This document shows, piece by piece, positions 32,021 to 40,116 of a stretch of 64,000 nt of DNA. The notes under the pieces are model-generated. The model worked only from the letters and a program-made list of their open reading frames with translations, had not been told where the DNA came from and ran no database searches. Position numbers and translations under genes: made by a program. The stretch's first letter is position 1; each line of letters starts with the position of its first letter. Origin of the DNA: Nocardioides guangzhouensis (lineage in GTDB: Bacteria; Actinomycetota; Actinomycetes; Propionibacteriales; Nocardioidaceae); contig NZ_SDKM01000023.1 in the NCBI RefSeq assembly GCF_004519545.1, positions 26,057 through 90,056 of the forward strand, given 5' to 3'.

Positions 32021-33525
32021 CGCATCCGATGCGACGTAGCGGTCCACCACAGGCGGGACCCGCGCAAGAGCTGATCGACAGCGGATTCGCATTAGAGAAT
32101 GCCGACGCCCTCTTTCTCCACGAGGGCCTGAACCTGGCTGACATCGCACACGTGCTGGACCTGCTGCGACGTGAGATCGTCCCGGCAGCGGCGGCCCGCG
32201 ACCTGTTACGGCTTCTGCTCGAGGTTCAGCAGATGGCGGTCGAAGATTTCCCGTACAACCCTGAGTTCGGTGAGCCTTACAACTCCCGCGAACGGTTCTT
32301 CGTTGAGCGACTTGGCAAGGTTGCCGGCTGGCTCCATGCCGGCCGGCCACGACGGGAGGCGGCCCGGATAGCCTTGCGGATCCACGTCCGAGATCAACTC
32401 CTCGAACTCGTCTACGACGTGGTGAAGTTCGCCCGCGACACCACCGCGCTCGCCGGCCGACACCTCGACACACTGATGCCGGACCAGACCTACCTGCAGC
32501 AGGCACAACCTTCGACGTTCGGCCACTACGTGTTGTCGTTCGTTTACCCTGCCGTGCGCGACGCCTATCGACTGCTGGACGAGTTCGACGACATCAACCG
32601 CAGTCCCGCCGGGGCCGGCTGCGTCAATGGAACCCGACTGCTCGACGACCGTACGTTCGTCGCGGCAGAACTGGGTTTTGACGACGTGATTGAGCACACG
32701 CGCGATGCGATGTGGCAGATCGACGGGCTCATTCACGTGCTGGCAAGTGCGGCCAGCTTGTTATCCACGCAGAGCAAGCTGGCCGAAGACCTCGAGATCT
32801 GGTCCAGTAGCGAGTTCGACTTCGTTGACCTCGCGGACGCCTTTACCCGGTCGAGCATCCTGATGCCGCAGAAGCGCAACCCCTACTCCTTGTCGATCGT
32901 CCGTGGGGCATCCGGGGTGCTGATCGGGCGCTTGACCGGGTTCCTGGCGGTCGCCAAGAGCCCGTCCGCACGTAGCGACAACCTGATCTTCGCGTATGGC
33001 GAGGTGCCACGGGCCCTGGACCTCGCGATCCGAGTCACACGTCTGATGACCGGAGTTGTGGGCACCCTCGAGGTCAACGTCGAGCAGATGGCTGGCGGAC
33101 TCGATGCCGGATATACCCAAGCCACTGACCTCAGCGAATTCATTGTCCAGGCCTGCGGCATCGACTACCGCAGCGCGTACGAGGTCGTCGGCAGGACTGT
33201 TCGTGAAGCCAGCAAACAGGGGATCCCGGGTCGACGCATCACCGGAGCCATGCTCGACGAGGCTGCGATTGTCGAGACCGGGCAGCCCTGGGGCCTGGCC
33301 GCGTTGGATCTGACTGCGGCGCTCGACCCGCGGGTGATCATCGAAAGCCGAAAGGGCACCGGTGGTGCCGCACCGAAGGCAGTCGAGTCGATGATCAGGC
33401 AATGTGAACACGAGGCTGACGGTCTCGAAGCCGCGGTGGAGCGCCGTCGGCAGGCCCTTGACCATGCTGAGCGACAGCTGATCGAGCGGGCGAAACTGAC
33501 CGCCGGACACCTGGAGGAACACTGA
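32017..33525 (+). CDS. Argininosuccinate-lyase-like enzyme (fumarase/aspartase superfamily)
   Basis: 502 residues. ArgH-like regions: DFPYNPEFGEPYNSRERF in place of the usual DVHMNIE motif, MPDQTYLQQAQPSTFGHYVL with the catalytic His region, and the signature SSILMPQKRNPYSLSIVRG. The MPQK and TYLQQAQP patterns are the ArgH subgroup's, while the N-terminal substrate loop differs from true ArgH. GTG at 32017 overlaps the previous stop (GTGA), and its own stop overlaps the next start. Substrate unknown; a ureido- or guanidino-succinate analogue would fit the downstream carbamoyl chemistry. Confidence 0.85.
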   Translation: MTHPMRRSGPPQAGPAQELIDSGFALENADALFLHEGLNLADIAHVLDLLRREIVPAAAARDLLRLLLEVQQMAVEDFPYNPEFGEPYNSRERFFVERLGKVAGWLHAGRPRREAARIALRIHVRDQLLELVYDVVKFARDTTALAGRHLDTLMPDQTYLQQAQPSTFGHYVLSFVYPAVRDAYRLLDEFDDINRSPAGAGCVNGTRLLDDRTFVAAELGFDDVIEHTRDAMWQIDGLIHVLASAASLLSTQSKLAEDLEIWSSSEFDFVDLADAFTRSSILMPQKRNPYSLSIVRGASGVLIGRLTGFLAVAKSPSARSDNLIFAYGEVPRALDLAIRVTRLMTGVVGTLEVNVEQMAGGLDAGYTQATDLSEFIVQACGIDYRSAYEVVGRTVREASKQGIPGRRITGAMLDEAAIVETGQPWGLAALDLTAALDPRVIIESRKGTGGAAPKAVESMIRQCEHEADGLEAAVERRRQALDHAERQLIERAKLTAGHLEEH

Positions 33526-34949
33526 TGGCTGATTCATCGCGCTCAATTGCCCTGCCGGACGAGGTGGCCGTCGTCAACATAGGCCTTTCGATCTTTGCCG
33601 ACGCAGTTCGGGATCAGGCTGCCTCGGTGGAACACGTGGATTGGCGGATACCGGCAGACGGGCAACTGGACCTGGTCGGTGACCTGGAGCAGTTGTTCGG
33701 GCCGCGTGCGTCCGATATCGACAGGGCCAATGCCGAAGCGGTACGGCGATTGGACCAGAGTGTTCCGTTGCTGGTGGACGTCGCGCCAGCCGAGACCCTC
33801 GTCCCGGGTTTGTCGGGTCGGATGTTGCTGCACTGTGGGCCCGCCATCGAATGGACCGATGTCTGTGATCCGCTGCGTCGGTCGATGCGAGCCGCCACCG
33901 TTGCCGAGGGCTGGGCTGAGTCCATCGAGGGGGCCGACCGGATCCTTGCTGACGGCACGGTGCGGCTGCGGCCGGCCTACCGGCACGACACGGTGATGCC
34001 GATGGCAAGTGCGATCGGTCCATCGACGCCAGTGTTTGCGGTTGACAACCGGGACGGCGGGACACGAGCTTTCGCTCCGATCAACCAGGGGCCGGGAGAG
34101 ACCGCTTGGTTCGGGCGTGAGACGCCGGCAGCGATAGACCGGCTGGAGTTCCTGCGCGATGTCGCGGGGCCGATGCTGCGTGAGGTCCTCCACTCATCGG
34201 GACCGATCGACATCTTCGCCCTGGCCGCTCAAGGGGTCCAGATCGGCGACGACGTGCACATGCGTACGCAGGGCACCAGCAGCTTGCTGGTCCGCAACCT
34301 GCTCCCGCAGATCGCGAAACTACCGGACTTCGGACGTCTCGACCTGGCGCAGTACCTGTCCGGCAATCACCTGTTCTTCCTGAACCTTGCCATGGCAGCA
34401 GCGAAGTCTGCGGCGATGTGGGCCGAGCAGGTCGAGGGATCAAGCATCGTCACGATGATGTGCCGCAACGGAACCTCGTATGGGATTCGGCTGGCAGGCT
34501 CGAGCGAGGTGTTCCTCGGTGAAGCACCGCCCGTGGCAGAGGCGATGTACTACCCCGACTACGGTCCGGAGACGAGCGCGCGCGACATCGGGGACAGCGC
34601 GATCCTGGAGTTGGTGGGATTGGGCGGTGCGGCTGCCGCGGGCTCGCCGGCGGTCGCCGGCTTCTTGCCCGAGGGGATGGCCGACGCTGTCGCGATGACA
34701 GAGCAAATGGGATCCATCTGCGTCGCTGAGAGCACCCGGTTCAAGCTGCCTACCCGGAACTACCGGGGAACGCCGGTCGGGGTCGACGTACGGCGGGTCG
34801 TCGAGATGGACGCGACGCCCAAGGTCACGACTGGCATCCTGCACGCGAGTTCAGGCGTCGGCCAGATCGGTGCCGGCGTGGCCACGGCTCCAATCGAGTG
34901 TTTCCGCGCCGCTCTGCGTGCCCTGGCAGCCGGCGAATCGCGCGGGTGA
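33525..34949 (+). CDS. DUF1116 (YlbE/AllG-like) protein, candidate carbamoyltransferase subunit
   Basis: 474 residues. Pattern of the DUF1116 family: VVNIGLSIFADAV, then DVAPAETLVPGLSGRMLLHC, GPAIEWTDVCDPLRRSMRAA, then GNHLFFLNLAMAAAKSAAMW and SIVTMMCRNGTSYGIRLAG. In E. coli this family partners FdrA and DUF2877 to make oxamate carbamoyltransferase. Here fdrA is 10 kb away on the other strand but in the same locus, with carbamate kinase. ATG at 33525 overlaps the lyase stop (TGATG). Confidence 0.85.
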   Translation: MADSSRSIALPDEVAVVNIGLSIFADAVRDQAASVEHVDWRIPADGQLDLVGDLEQLFGPRASDIDRANAEAVRRLDQSVPLLVDVAPAETLVPGLSGRMLLHCGPAIEWTDVCDPLRRSMRAATVAEGWAESIEGADRILADGTVRLRPAYRHDTVMPMASAIGPSTPVFAVDNRDGGTRAFAPINQGPGETAWFGRETPAAIDRLEFLRDVAGPMLREVLHSSGPIDIFALAAQGVQIGDDVHMRTQGTSSLLVRNLLPQIAKLPDFGRLDLAQYLSGNHLFFLNLAMAAAKSAAMWAEQVEGSSIVTMMCRNGTSYGIRLAGSSEVFLGEAPPVAEAMYYPDYGPETSARDIGDSAILELVGLGGAAAAGSPAVAGFLPEGMADAVAMTEQMGSICVAESTRFKLPTRNYRGTPVGVDVRRVVEMDATPKVTTGILHASSGVGQIGAGVATAPIECFRAALRALAAGESRG

Positions 34950-34959
34950 GGCGCACGCA

Positions 34960-35346
34960 ATGGACCGCACCGTGCATACCCGCTGGACCGGAGGGATGCG
35001 CGCGGTCTCTGACGTCGGCGGCTTCGAGATCGTCGTCGACGAGCCTGCGACACACGGCGGCACCGACACCGGTCCGCAGCCGACCGACCTGCTGCTGGCA
35101 TCCATCGCGTCCTGCATCGCCTTATCGATGGCGTTCGTCGCCAGGAAGCGTGGCATTGAGCTGCTCGGCCTCGACGTGAGTGTCGTCGGCACTTACGAGG
35201 GGCTCAAGTTCGACCGCATCTCAGTGAGCATCGATTCGGGCACCTCTCGTGATGTGCTCGAAAGTCTCGTGCCGGAGGCCGAACGAGTCTGCTACGTGTC
35301 AAACACGCTGCGACACCAGCCGGAAATTGTCGTTGACGTCGGCTGA
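34960..35346 (+). CDS. OsmC-family protein
   Basis: 128 residues. The two conserved cysteines are Cys52 (ASIASCIALSM) and Cys111 (ERVCYVSNTL), as in OsmC/Ohr thiol peroxidases and YhfA-like members. It ends the 28040-35346 operon. In a sulfur-containing pathway it might detoxify peroxides or handle a thiol or persulfide. Short OsmC length is normal. Confidence 0.85.
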   Translation: MDRTVHTRWTGGMRAVSDVGGFEIVVDEPATHGGTDTGPQPTDLLLASIASCIALSMAFVARKRGIELLGLDVSVVGTYEGLKFDRISVSIDSGTSRDVLESLVPEAERVCYVSNTLRHQPEIVVDVG

Positions 35347-35559
35347 TCCCGTGGCCGCCTGATCCCACCGCCCCAGCTCTCGGGCGAGTGGGTACCGCAA
35401 GTCATGCGCTGCTGTGTGCCCGGGCCACCGCCCGGCCCGAGGACTGGACGACGCCGTTCTCAAGCCCTGTGCGTCGGGCACAGCTCGGGAGTGGCCATGG
35501 GCTCTTGGGGTCGTTGCAGCGGCGATGGTGGCTGCTCGGTACACCGCAAGGAGGGGCCA

Positions 35560-36015
35560 TTACGCCCTGTCTGGCAACTGCTGACGGAAACTCACGGTGA
35601 CGCGGTTCCACACGTTGATCGTGGCCACGGCTAGCACAAGGCGAACGATCTGCTTTTCGTGGAAGTGCATGGCGACGTCTTCCCAGACTCGATCGGAGAC
35701 CCCCTCGTCGGAGATGCGGGTGAGCGCCTCTGTGAGCGCGAGCGCCGCCTGCTCTCTGCCGCTGAACATGTCTGGTACGTCGCGCCATGCGGGGAGGATG
35801 TCCAGCCGACGCTGATCCTCGCCATGGGTACGGGCATCACGGTTGTGCATGTCCAGGCAATAGGCGCATCCATTGATTTGCGATGCTCGCACCCGGACCA
35901 GTTCCAGCAGGCGTGGCTCGATGCCCCCGGTGCGGACGCAGCGCTCCAATCCCTTTACGGCTTCGAAGCCGGTCGGGTCGACGTCTTCAAACGAAAGCCT
36001 CTGCTTGCCGGACAT
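35560..36015 (-). CDS. AhpD-like carboxymuconolactone-decarboxylase family protein
   Basis: 151 residues with the AhpD active motif: Cys50, Cys53 and His57 in INGCAYCLDMH. Family members are thioredoxin-like alkylhydroperoxidases using the CXXC pair. ATG at 36015 with a strong AAGGAGG. It is monocistronic; the 19-bp palindrome lies 165 bp upstream of the start. It has a functional counterpart at 53020-53382. Confidence 0.9.
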   Translation of the reverse strand: MSGKQRLSFEDVDPTGFEAVKGLERCVRTGGIEPRLLELVRVRASQINGCAYCLDMHNRDARTHGEDQRRLDILPAWRDVPDMFSGREQAALALTEALTRISDEGVSDRVWEDVAMHFHEKQIVRLVLAVATINVWNRVTVSFRQQLPDRA

Positions 36016-36180
36016 TGCAGGTCCTCCTTGGAGTTTTGCGTCGTCGCTGCCGGGAAGGTCTGTGACCGCTGCCGAACTATCAAATCGGTCTGCCTGGCGC
36101 GGTCGAAGTCGATGCCTCTAGCGTCCCTCGACCCGGGAGGTGACTACAGCGTGCGACGCCGGTCGATCGGAGTTCTGGGC

Positions 36181-36199
36181 GTTGCCGGGGCCCGGCAGT
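36181..36199. repeat. 19-bp palindrome GTTGCCG-N5-CGGCAAC, copy 2
   Basis: GTTGCCGGGGCCCGGCAGT; upstream of the AhpD-like gene at 36015. The remainder of 36016-36589 shows no gene. Confidence 0.6.
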
Positions 36200-36589
36200 T
36201 GTCGGAACGGCAATGGGCGGGATCGCTTCGAGCTGCGTTACACGGGGTGAGGGCCGGTAGCGCCGGCTCGGGTGAGCCCCATCCTTGCCTGAGCACGGCA
36301 GGCATGACGGCTTCATGTCATGCGACAGGAGCCCCCGCACCCGACTGCCGGAACGTCAGATCTTTCATGCGTGATCGAGCAGGTAAGCACGGAGACAACG
36401 GGTCGGCGTCGCTGATCCCGGAGGTACCTGGCCGCATCGACACGCTTCCGCCGGACTCGGAGGCGCCGTCGCCGGCGACGAGTCCGTTGAGTTCAAACCC
36501 ACCAAGCCCCGGCACGGCCCGAATGGTGGCTCGCGCGCCACCCCCCTCGTGCTCGTGCCCTGACAGGCCGCCAGGTCTTGACGTGACGC

Positions 36590-38431
36590 CTACGCGTCGC
36601 CGACATCTCGAAGGGCTAGGGCCGCGTGGACGAGCGCTGCGTGCGTCAGCGCCTGCGGGTAGTTGCCGAGGTGCTGATGCGTGCGGGGGTCCATTTCCTC
36701 GGCGTACAGCCCCAACGGGCTGGCCAGGGTGATGAGTTCGTTGAACATCGCGTGGGCTTCGGCCGGTCGTCCAGTGCGAGCGAGCGCCTGGACGAGCCAG
36801 AAGGAACACGGCAGGAACGCGCCTTCGGCACCCAGAAGGCCGTCGTTTCCGGGTAGATATCTGTAGAGCAACGGTGTGCCGGCGTCGAGGTCGCGCGTGA
36901 TGGCGTCGATGGTTCCTCGGATCCGTGGCGAGTCCGGAGGGTCGAAGTTCAGCTGGGGCACGATCAAGAGCGCGGCGTCGGTGTCGTCGGATCCATAACT
37001 GCGTGTGTAGGTGCCCCTCGCGCTGTTGAAGCCGCGCCGATTGATCTCCTCACGCAGCTTTGCCCGTTCGGCATTCCACCAACGGGAGCGTGAGGCCGCG
37101 GTGCGGTGGTGTGCGGCAATCCGTAGTGCACGGTCCAGGGCAAGCCAGGCCATCATCTTGGAGTGCACGTGGTGGGCGGTGTCGGCGCGAATTTCCCAGA
37201 TGCCGGCATCAGGCTCCCTCCAACGCCTCGCGACCGTGTCCGCGAATCCAGCCATGGTTCGCCACGTCTCGGAGTACAGGTGGTGTCCGGTGCGGGTGAG
37301 CAGCCAAGCGGCGTCCAGGATCCAGCCGTACCCGTCGAGTTGGTGTTGGTCGGCCGCGGCGTTTCCCACTCGAACTGGCGCAGTGTCGGCGTAGCCCGGC
37401 CAGTCCGCGAGCGTTCGCTCGGCTGCCGGGTGCTTGCCGTGCAGGGTGAGCAGCACGGGCAGTCGTGGTCGATCGAGGCGGGTGGCGCTGAGCAGCCAGG
37501 CCATGAAGGCCCGGGCCTCGTCTTGTTTGCCGACACCTAGGAAGGCGCCGATACCGATGCTGGCGTCGCGGGGCCAGGCGTAGCGGTAGTCCCAGTTGCG
37601 CACGCCGCCGAGGATCTCTGGCAAGGACGTCGTTGGGGCCGCAACCGGGGCTCCGGACGGTGAGTAGGTCAGCAACCGGAGGGTGAGCAGGCTGCGGACG
37701 ACGGCGTCGCGGCGGGGGAGTCTGGGGTCGATCCCACGGCACCATGCCCGCCATTGCCGTTCGTCATCCAAGAGCGCGTCCCAGGCGGCGTCCGGGTCGA
37801 CGTGCACGAGTGGTTCACGATCGGCGATCGTCATCACCGTGGTGAATGGGCGGCCGGGTGTCACGGTCACGGTGTGGGGCACGCCCGGGTCGATGGTCGC
37901 GGCGGGGGTTGTGCTCAACGCGATGGCCAGGGCCGACCAGGTGCAGACTAGAGCCGCGTCAGAGTGCTGGGCTCGCGGTGGCTGGTGTCGCTCTCCGAGT
38001 CGCGGGTTGAACCCGATAACGGCCTGGACAGGGCCGTCCTCGGCGGTCAATCGTCGGACCAGCATCGTGGGGGGCAGTAGCTGGCCGCCGAGCTCGGCCA
38101 CCATGCCCTCGGTGAGGGTGAGCCGCCCGGCATCGGTCTTCCAGGTCGTTTCGAGGGTGGCGGAGTCGGGGCGGTACCGACGGGCCGAAACGGCGGTCGG
38201 GTGGGCGGGGCTTAGTCGGAACCATCCTGCGTCCGGGCCGCCGACCAGGCGACCGAACACCGGCTGACCATCGAAGCGGGGGATGCACAGCCAGTCGACG
38301 GAACCATCAGGACCGACGAGGGCGGCCGTCCGGGTGTCCCCGAGTAGCCCGTAGGCCTCGATCGGCACTTCGCGGCCTCGGTGGCTCGTCGGCGACACTT
38401 GTCGCGCGGAGAGCTTTGGTCGAGATGGCAT
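36590..38431 (-). CDS. Glycoside hydrolase family 15 protein
   Basis: 613 residues. N-terminal beta-sandwich with IEAYGLLGDTRTAALVGPDG and SVDWLCIPRFD. The C-terminal (alpha/alpha)6 barrel includes GGVRNWDYRYAWPRDASI, which carries the family's substrate-binding Trp/Arg/Asp, and QLDGYGWILDAAWLL. GH15 includes glucoamylase and actinobacterial trehalase. Trehalase activity is plausible in a stress island but not proved by sequence. ATG 38431; no strong ribosome site. It lies directly after the membrane gene at 38461, so they are probably co-transcribed. Confidence 0.9.
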   Translation of the reverse strand: MPSRPKLSARQVSPTSHRGREVPIEAYGLLGDTRTAALVGPDGSVDWLCIPRFDGQPVFGRLVGGPDAGWFRLSPAHPTAVSARRYRPDSATLETTWKTDAGRLTLTEGMVAELGGQLLPPTMLVRRLTAEDGPVQAVIGFNPRLGERHQPPRAQHSDAALVCTWSALAIALSTTPAATIDPGVPHTVTVTPGRPFTTVMTIADREPLVHVDPDAAWDALLDDERQWRAWCRGIDPRLPRRDAVVRSLLTLRLLTYSPSGAPVAAPTTSLPEILGGVRNWDYRYAWPRDASIGIGAFLGVGKQDEARAFMAWLLSATRLDRPRLPVLLTLHGKHPAAERTLADWPGYADTAPVRVGNAAADQHQLDGYGWILDAAWLLTRTGHHLYSETWRTMAGFADTVARRWREPDAGIWEIRADTAHHVHSKMMAWLALDRALRIAAHHRTAASRSRWWNAERAKLREEINRRGFNSARGTYTRSYGSDDTDAALLIVPQLNFDPPDSPRIRGTIDAITRDLDAGTPLLYRYLPGNDGLLGAEGAFLPCSFWLVQALARTGRPAEAHAMFNELITLASPLGLYAEEMDPRTHQHLGNYPQALTHAALVHAALALRDVGDA

Positions 38432-38460
38432 CGGTGAAGTTCGTCCTCGTGGCGGTCGCT

Positions 38461-38937
38461 TCAGTGGGCAGCCAGCAGGAGACCCAAGGCGATGCCGTAG
38501 GCGAGGTGGGCGGCCAGGGTGACCAGCGGTGTTTGGGCGCCGTAGTTGAGTCCGGCCAGTCCGGGCGGCTCCAGGACCGCGGTTGATCCGGGTCCCGCGC
38601 GGTTCGAGGCCATCCGGGGGTGCACGCCTACGAGCAGGGGAATGAGCACGGTCAGGGCGACCGCGCCATGAAGTAGTCCGAGCAGGCCACCGACCCACCA
38701 CGTTGCCCGGCTCAGCAGCATGAAGCAGAGGGCATAGCCGAGCGCGAAGGCCTGACCCACGGCCAGGTGGATGAAGAAGCCGGCCACGCGCGCTCGGTCC
38801 GGGTCGGGGGTCACGACGGTGCCCAGGATCAGTGGCAGATCCAGGCGGCTGAGCCCGCCAAGCTGGGCGGCGATCATTAGCGCGGTCAGAACCGTGGTGG
38901 CGAGCAGCCCGAACACCGCCCATCCTGCCCAGTCCAC
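38461..38937 (-). CDS. Four-helix membrane protein
   Basis: 158 residues from a GTG at 38937 next to the transaldolase stop. Four clear helices (about 6-27, 45-70, 74-98 and 135-157). The N-terminal VDWAGWAVFG and the loop GVHPRMASNRAGPG are distinctive. No family is recognised. Translationally coupled to tal. A membrane-protein partner adjacent to a transaldolase repeats the arrangement seen at 8020-9986. Confidence 0.65.
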   Translation of the reverse strand: MDWAGWAVFGLLATTVLTALMIAAQLGGLSRLDLPLILGTVVTPDPDRARVAGFFIHLAVGQAFALGYALCFMLLSRATWWVGGLLGLLHGAVALTVLIPLLVGVHPRMASNRAGPGSTAVLEPPGLAGLNYGAQTPLVTLAAHLAYGIALGLLLAAH

Positions 38938-38938
38938 C

Positions 38939-40042
38939 TCAGCGGTCCGAGAGGGCGTGCGTCTTGGCGTCGAGGGTGCCGAGGACGTGAGTGAACGCCG
39001 CCTGAAAGGCTGCGATGCCGTCGGTCTCCAGGGTATCGCCGACGTCGTCCATGTTGACGCCTGCCTCCGCGATCGCGTGCATGACCTCCTGGGCCTCTGC
39101 GCCGCCGACATCGATCGTGCGTGCCACGGTGCCATGGTCCTCGAAGGCCCGCATGGTGCTCTCCGTCAGGGTGTTGACCGTGTCGGGTCCGATGAGATTG
39201 TCGACGTAGAGCGTGTCGGGATAGTGAGGGTTCTTCGTCGAGGTCGACGCCCACAGCGGTCTTTGGACGTGGGCGCCCCGGTCGGCCAGACGTTCCCACC
39301 GTGCACCGGTATGGGCGTCCCGGAAGAGTCGATAGGCGAGCTTGGCCTGCGCGACCGCGGCGCGGCCGCGGAGGGCGAGTGCCTCGTCGGCGCCCAACTT
39401 CTCAAGACGGTGGTCGACCTCGCTGTCGACGCGACTGACGAAGAACGAGGCGACGCTGTGGACTCCCGAGAGATCCCCGCCACGGCGGGCCAAGGTCTCG
39501 AGGCCGGACAGGTAGGCCTCGAGGACCTGGCGGTATCGGGCCAGGGAGAAGATCAGAGTGACGTTGATGCTGCGTCCCTCCCCGATCATGGCCTCGATGG
39601 CGCGTACACCCGGGCCGGTCGCGGGGATTTTGACCAGCAGGTTGGGTTCGTGGATGCGTTCGTGCAGGGTTCGCGCGGACGTCTTGGTCGCCTCGGTGTC
39701 GTGCGCGCACTCGGGTGCGACCTCGATCGAGACGAATCCGTCGCTGCGGCTGTTGTCGAACGTGGGTCGCAGGATCCGGAGGGCGTCGATGACGTCGGTG
39801 ATGACGAGGTGCCAGTAGGCGTCCTCGACGGTGTGTCCGCCGGTGATGAGGCTGTGGAACTGCTGGTCGTAGGCGTCTGAGGATTCGATGGCATTGGCCA
39901 CGATGGTGGGGTTGGCCGTCACCCCCCGCACCCCATGGTTGACGAGGCGGAACAACGTGTTGTCCTGCAGGTAGGGCCGGGTGAGGTTGTCCAGCCAGAC
40001 GCTTTGGCCCTGCTCTTCGTAGAGGCGGGTGAGGCTCGGCAT
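38939..40042 (-). CDS. tal: Transaldolase
   Basis: 367 residues, actinobacterial long transaldolase. Schiff-base Lys138 lies in NLLVKIPATGPG; other conserved parts are GVTANPTIVANAI, SIEVAP and NVTLIFSLARYRQVLEAY. It transfers a dihydroxyacetone unit between sedoheptulose-7-P and glyceraldehyde-3-P in the pentose-phosphate pathway. ATG 40042 with GAGAGGAG. It is in a stress island and not with tkt/zwf, so it is probably a second, condition-specific copy. A lysine-less relative is at 8020. Confidence 0.94.
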   Translation of the reverse strand: MPSLTRLYEEQGQSVWLDNLTRPYLQDNTLFRLVNHGVRGVTANPTIVANAIESSDAYDQQFHSLITGGHTVEDAYWHLVITDVIDALRILRPTFDNSRSDGFVSIEVAPECAHDTEATKTSARTLHERIHEPNLLVKIPATGPGVRAIEAMIGEGRSINVTLIFSLARYRQVLEAYLSGLETLARRGGDLSGVHSVASFFVSRVDSEVDHRLEKLGADEALALRGRAAVAQAKLAYRLFRDAHTGARWERLADRGAHVQRPLWASTSTKNPHYPDTLYVDNLIGPDTVNTLTESTMRAFEDHGTVARTIDVGGAEAQEVMHAIAEAGVNMDDVGDTLETDGIAAFQAAFTHVLGTLDAKTHALSDR

Positions 40043-40095
40043 GGGTCGTGCTCCTCTCTTCGAGCGCTTGGTGGCGCCGAAGCGTGGTGTTCTAT

Positions 40096-40114
40096 CCGCC
40101 ACCGACGGTGGCGG
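40096..40114 (-). terminator. Hairpin after the flavoprotein stop
   Basis: CCGCCACC-GAC-GGTGGCGG, a perfect 8-bp stem three bases past the stop of the 40117 gene and upstream of tal. No T-run follows, so it may only weaken read-through into tal. Confidence 0.5.
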
Positions 40115-40116
40115 GC

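Noticed and set aside
16986..35346. Interpretation of the locus as a standard cyanide/nitrile-assimilating Nit1C cluster
   Set aside because: No nitrilase gene is present, and MSMEG_0569/0570-type genes were not found, so nitrile hydrolysis cannot be claimed.
36080..36340. 86-codon minus-strand frame upstream of the AhpD-like gene
   Set aside because: No ribosome site; it contains the 19-bp palindrome, which fits non-coding DNA better.
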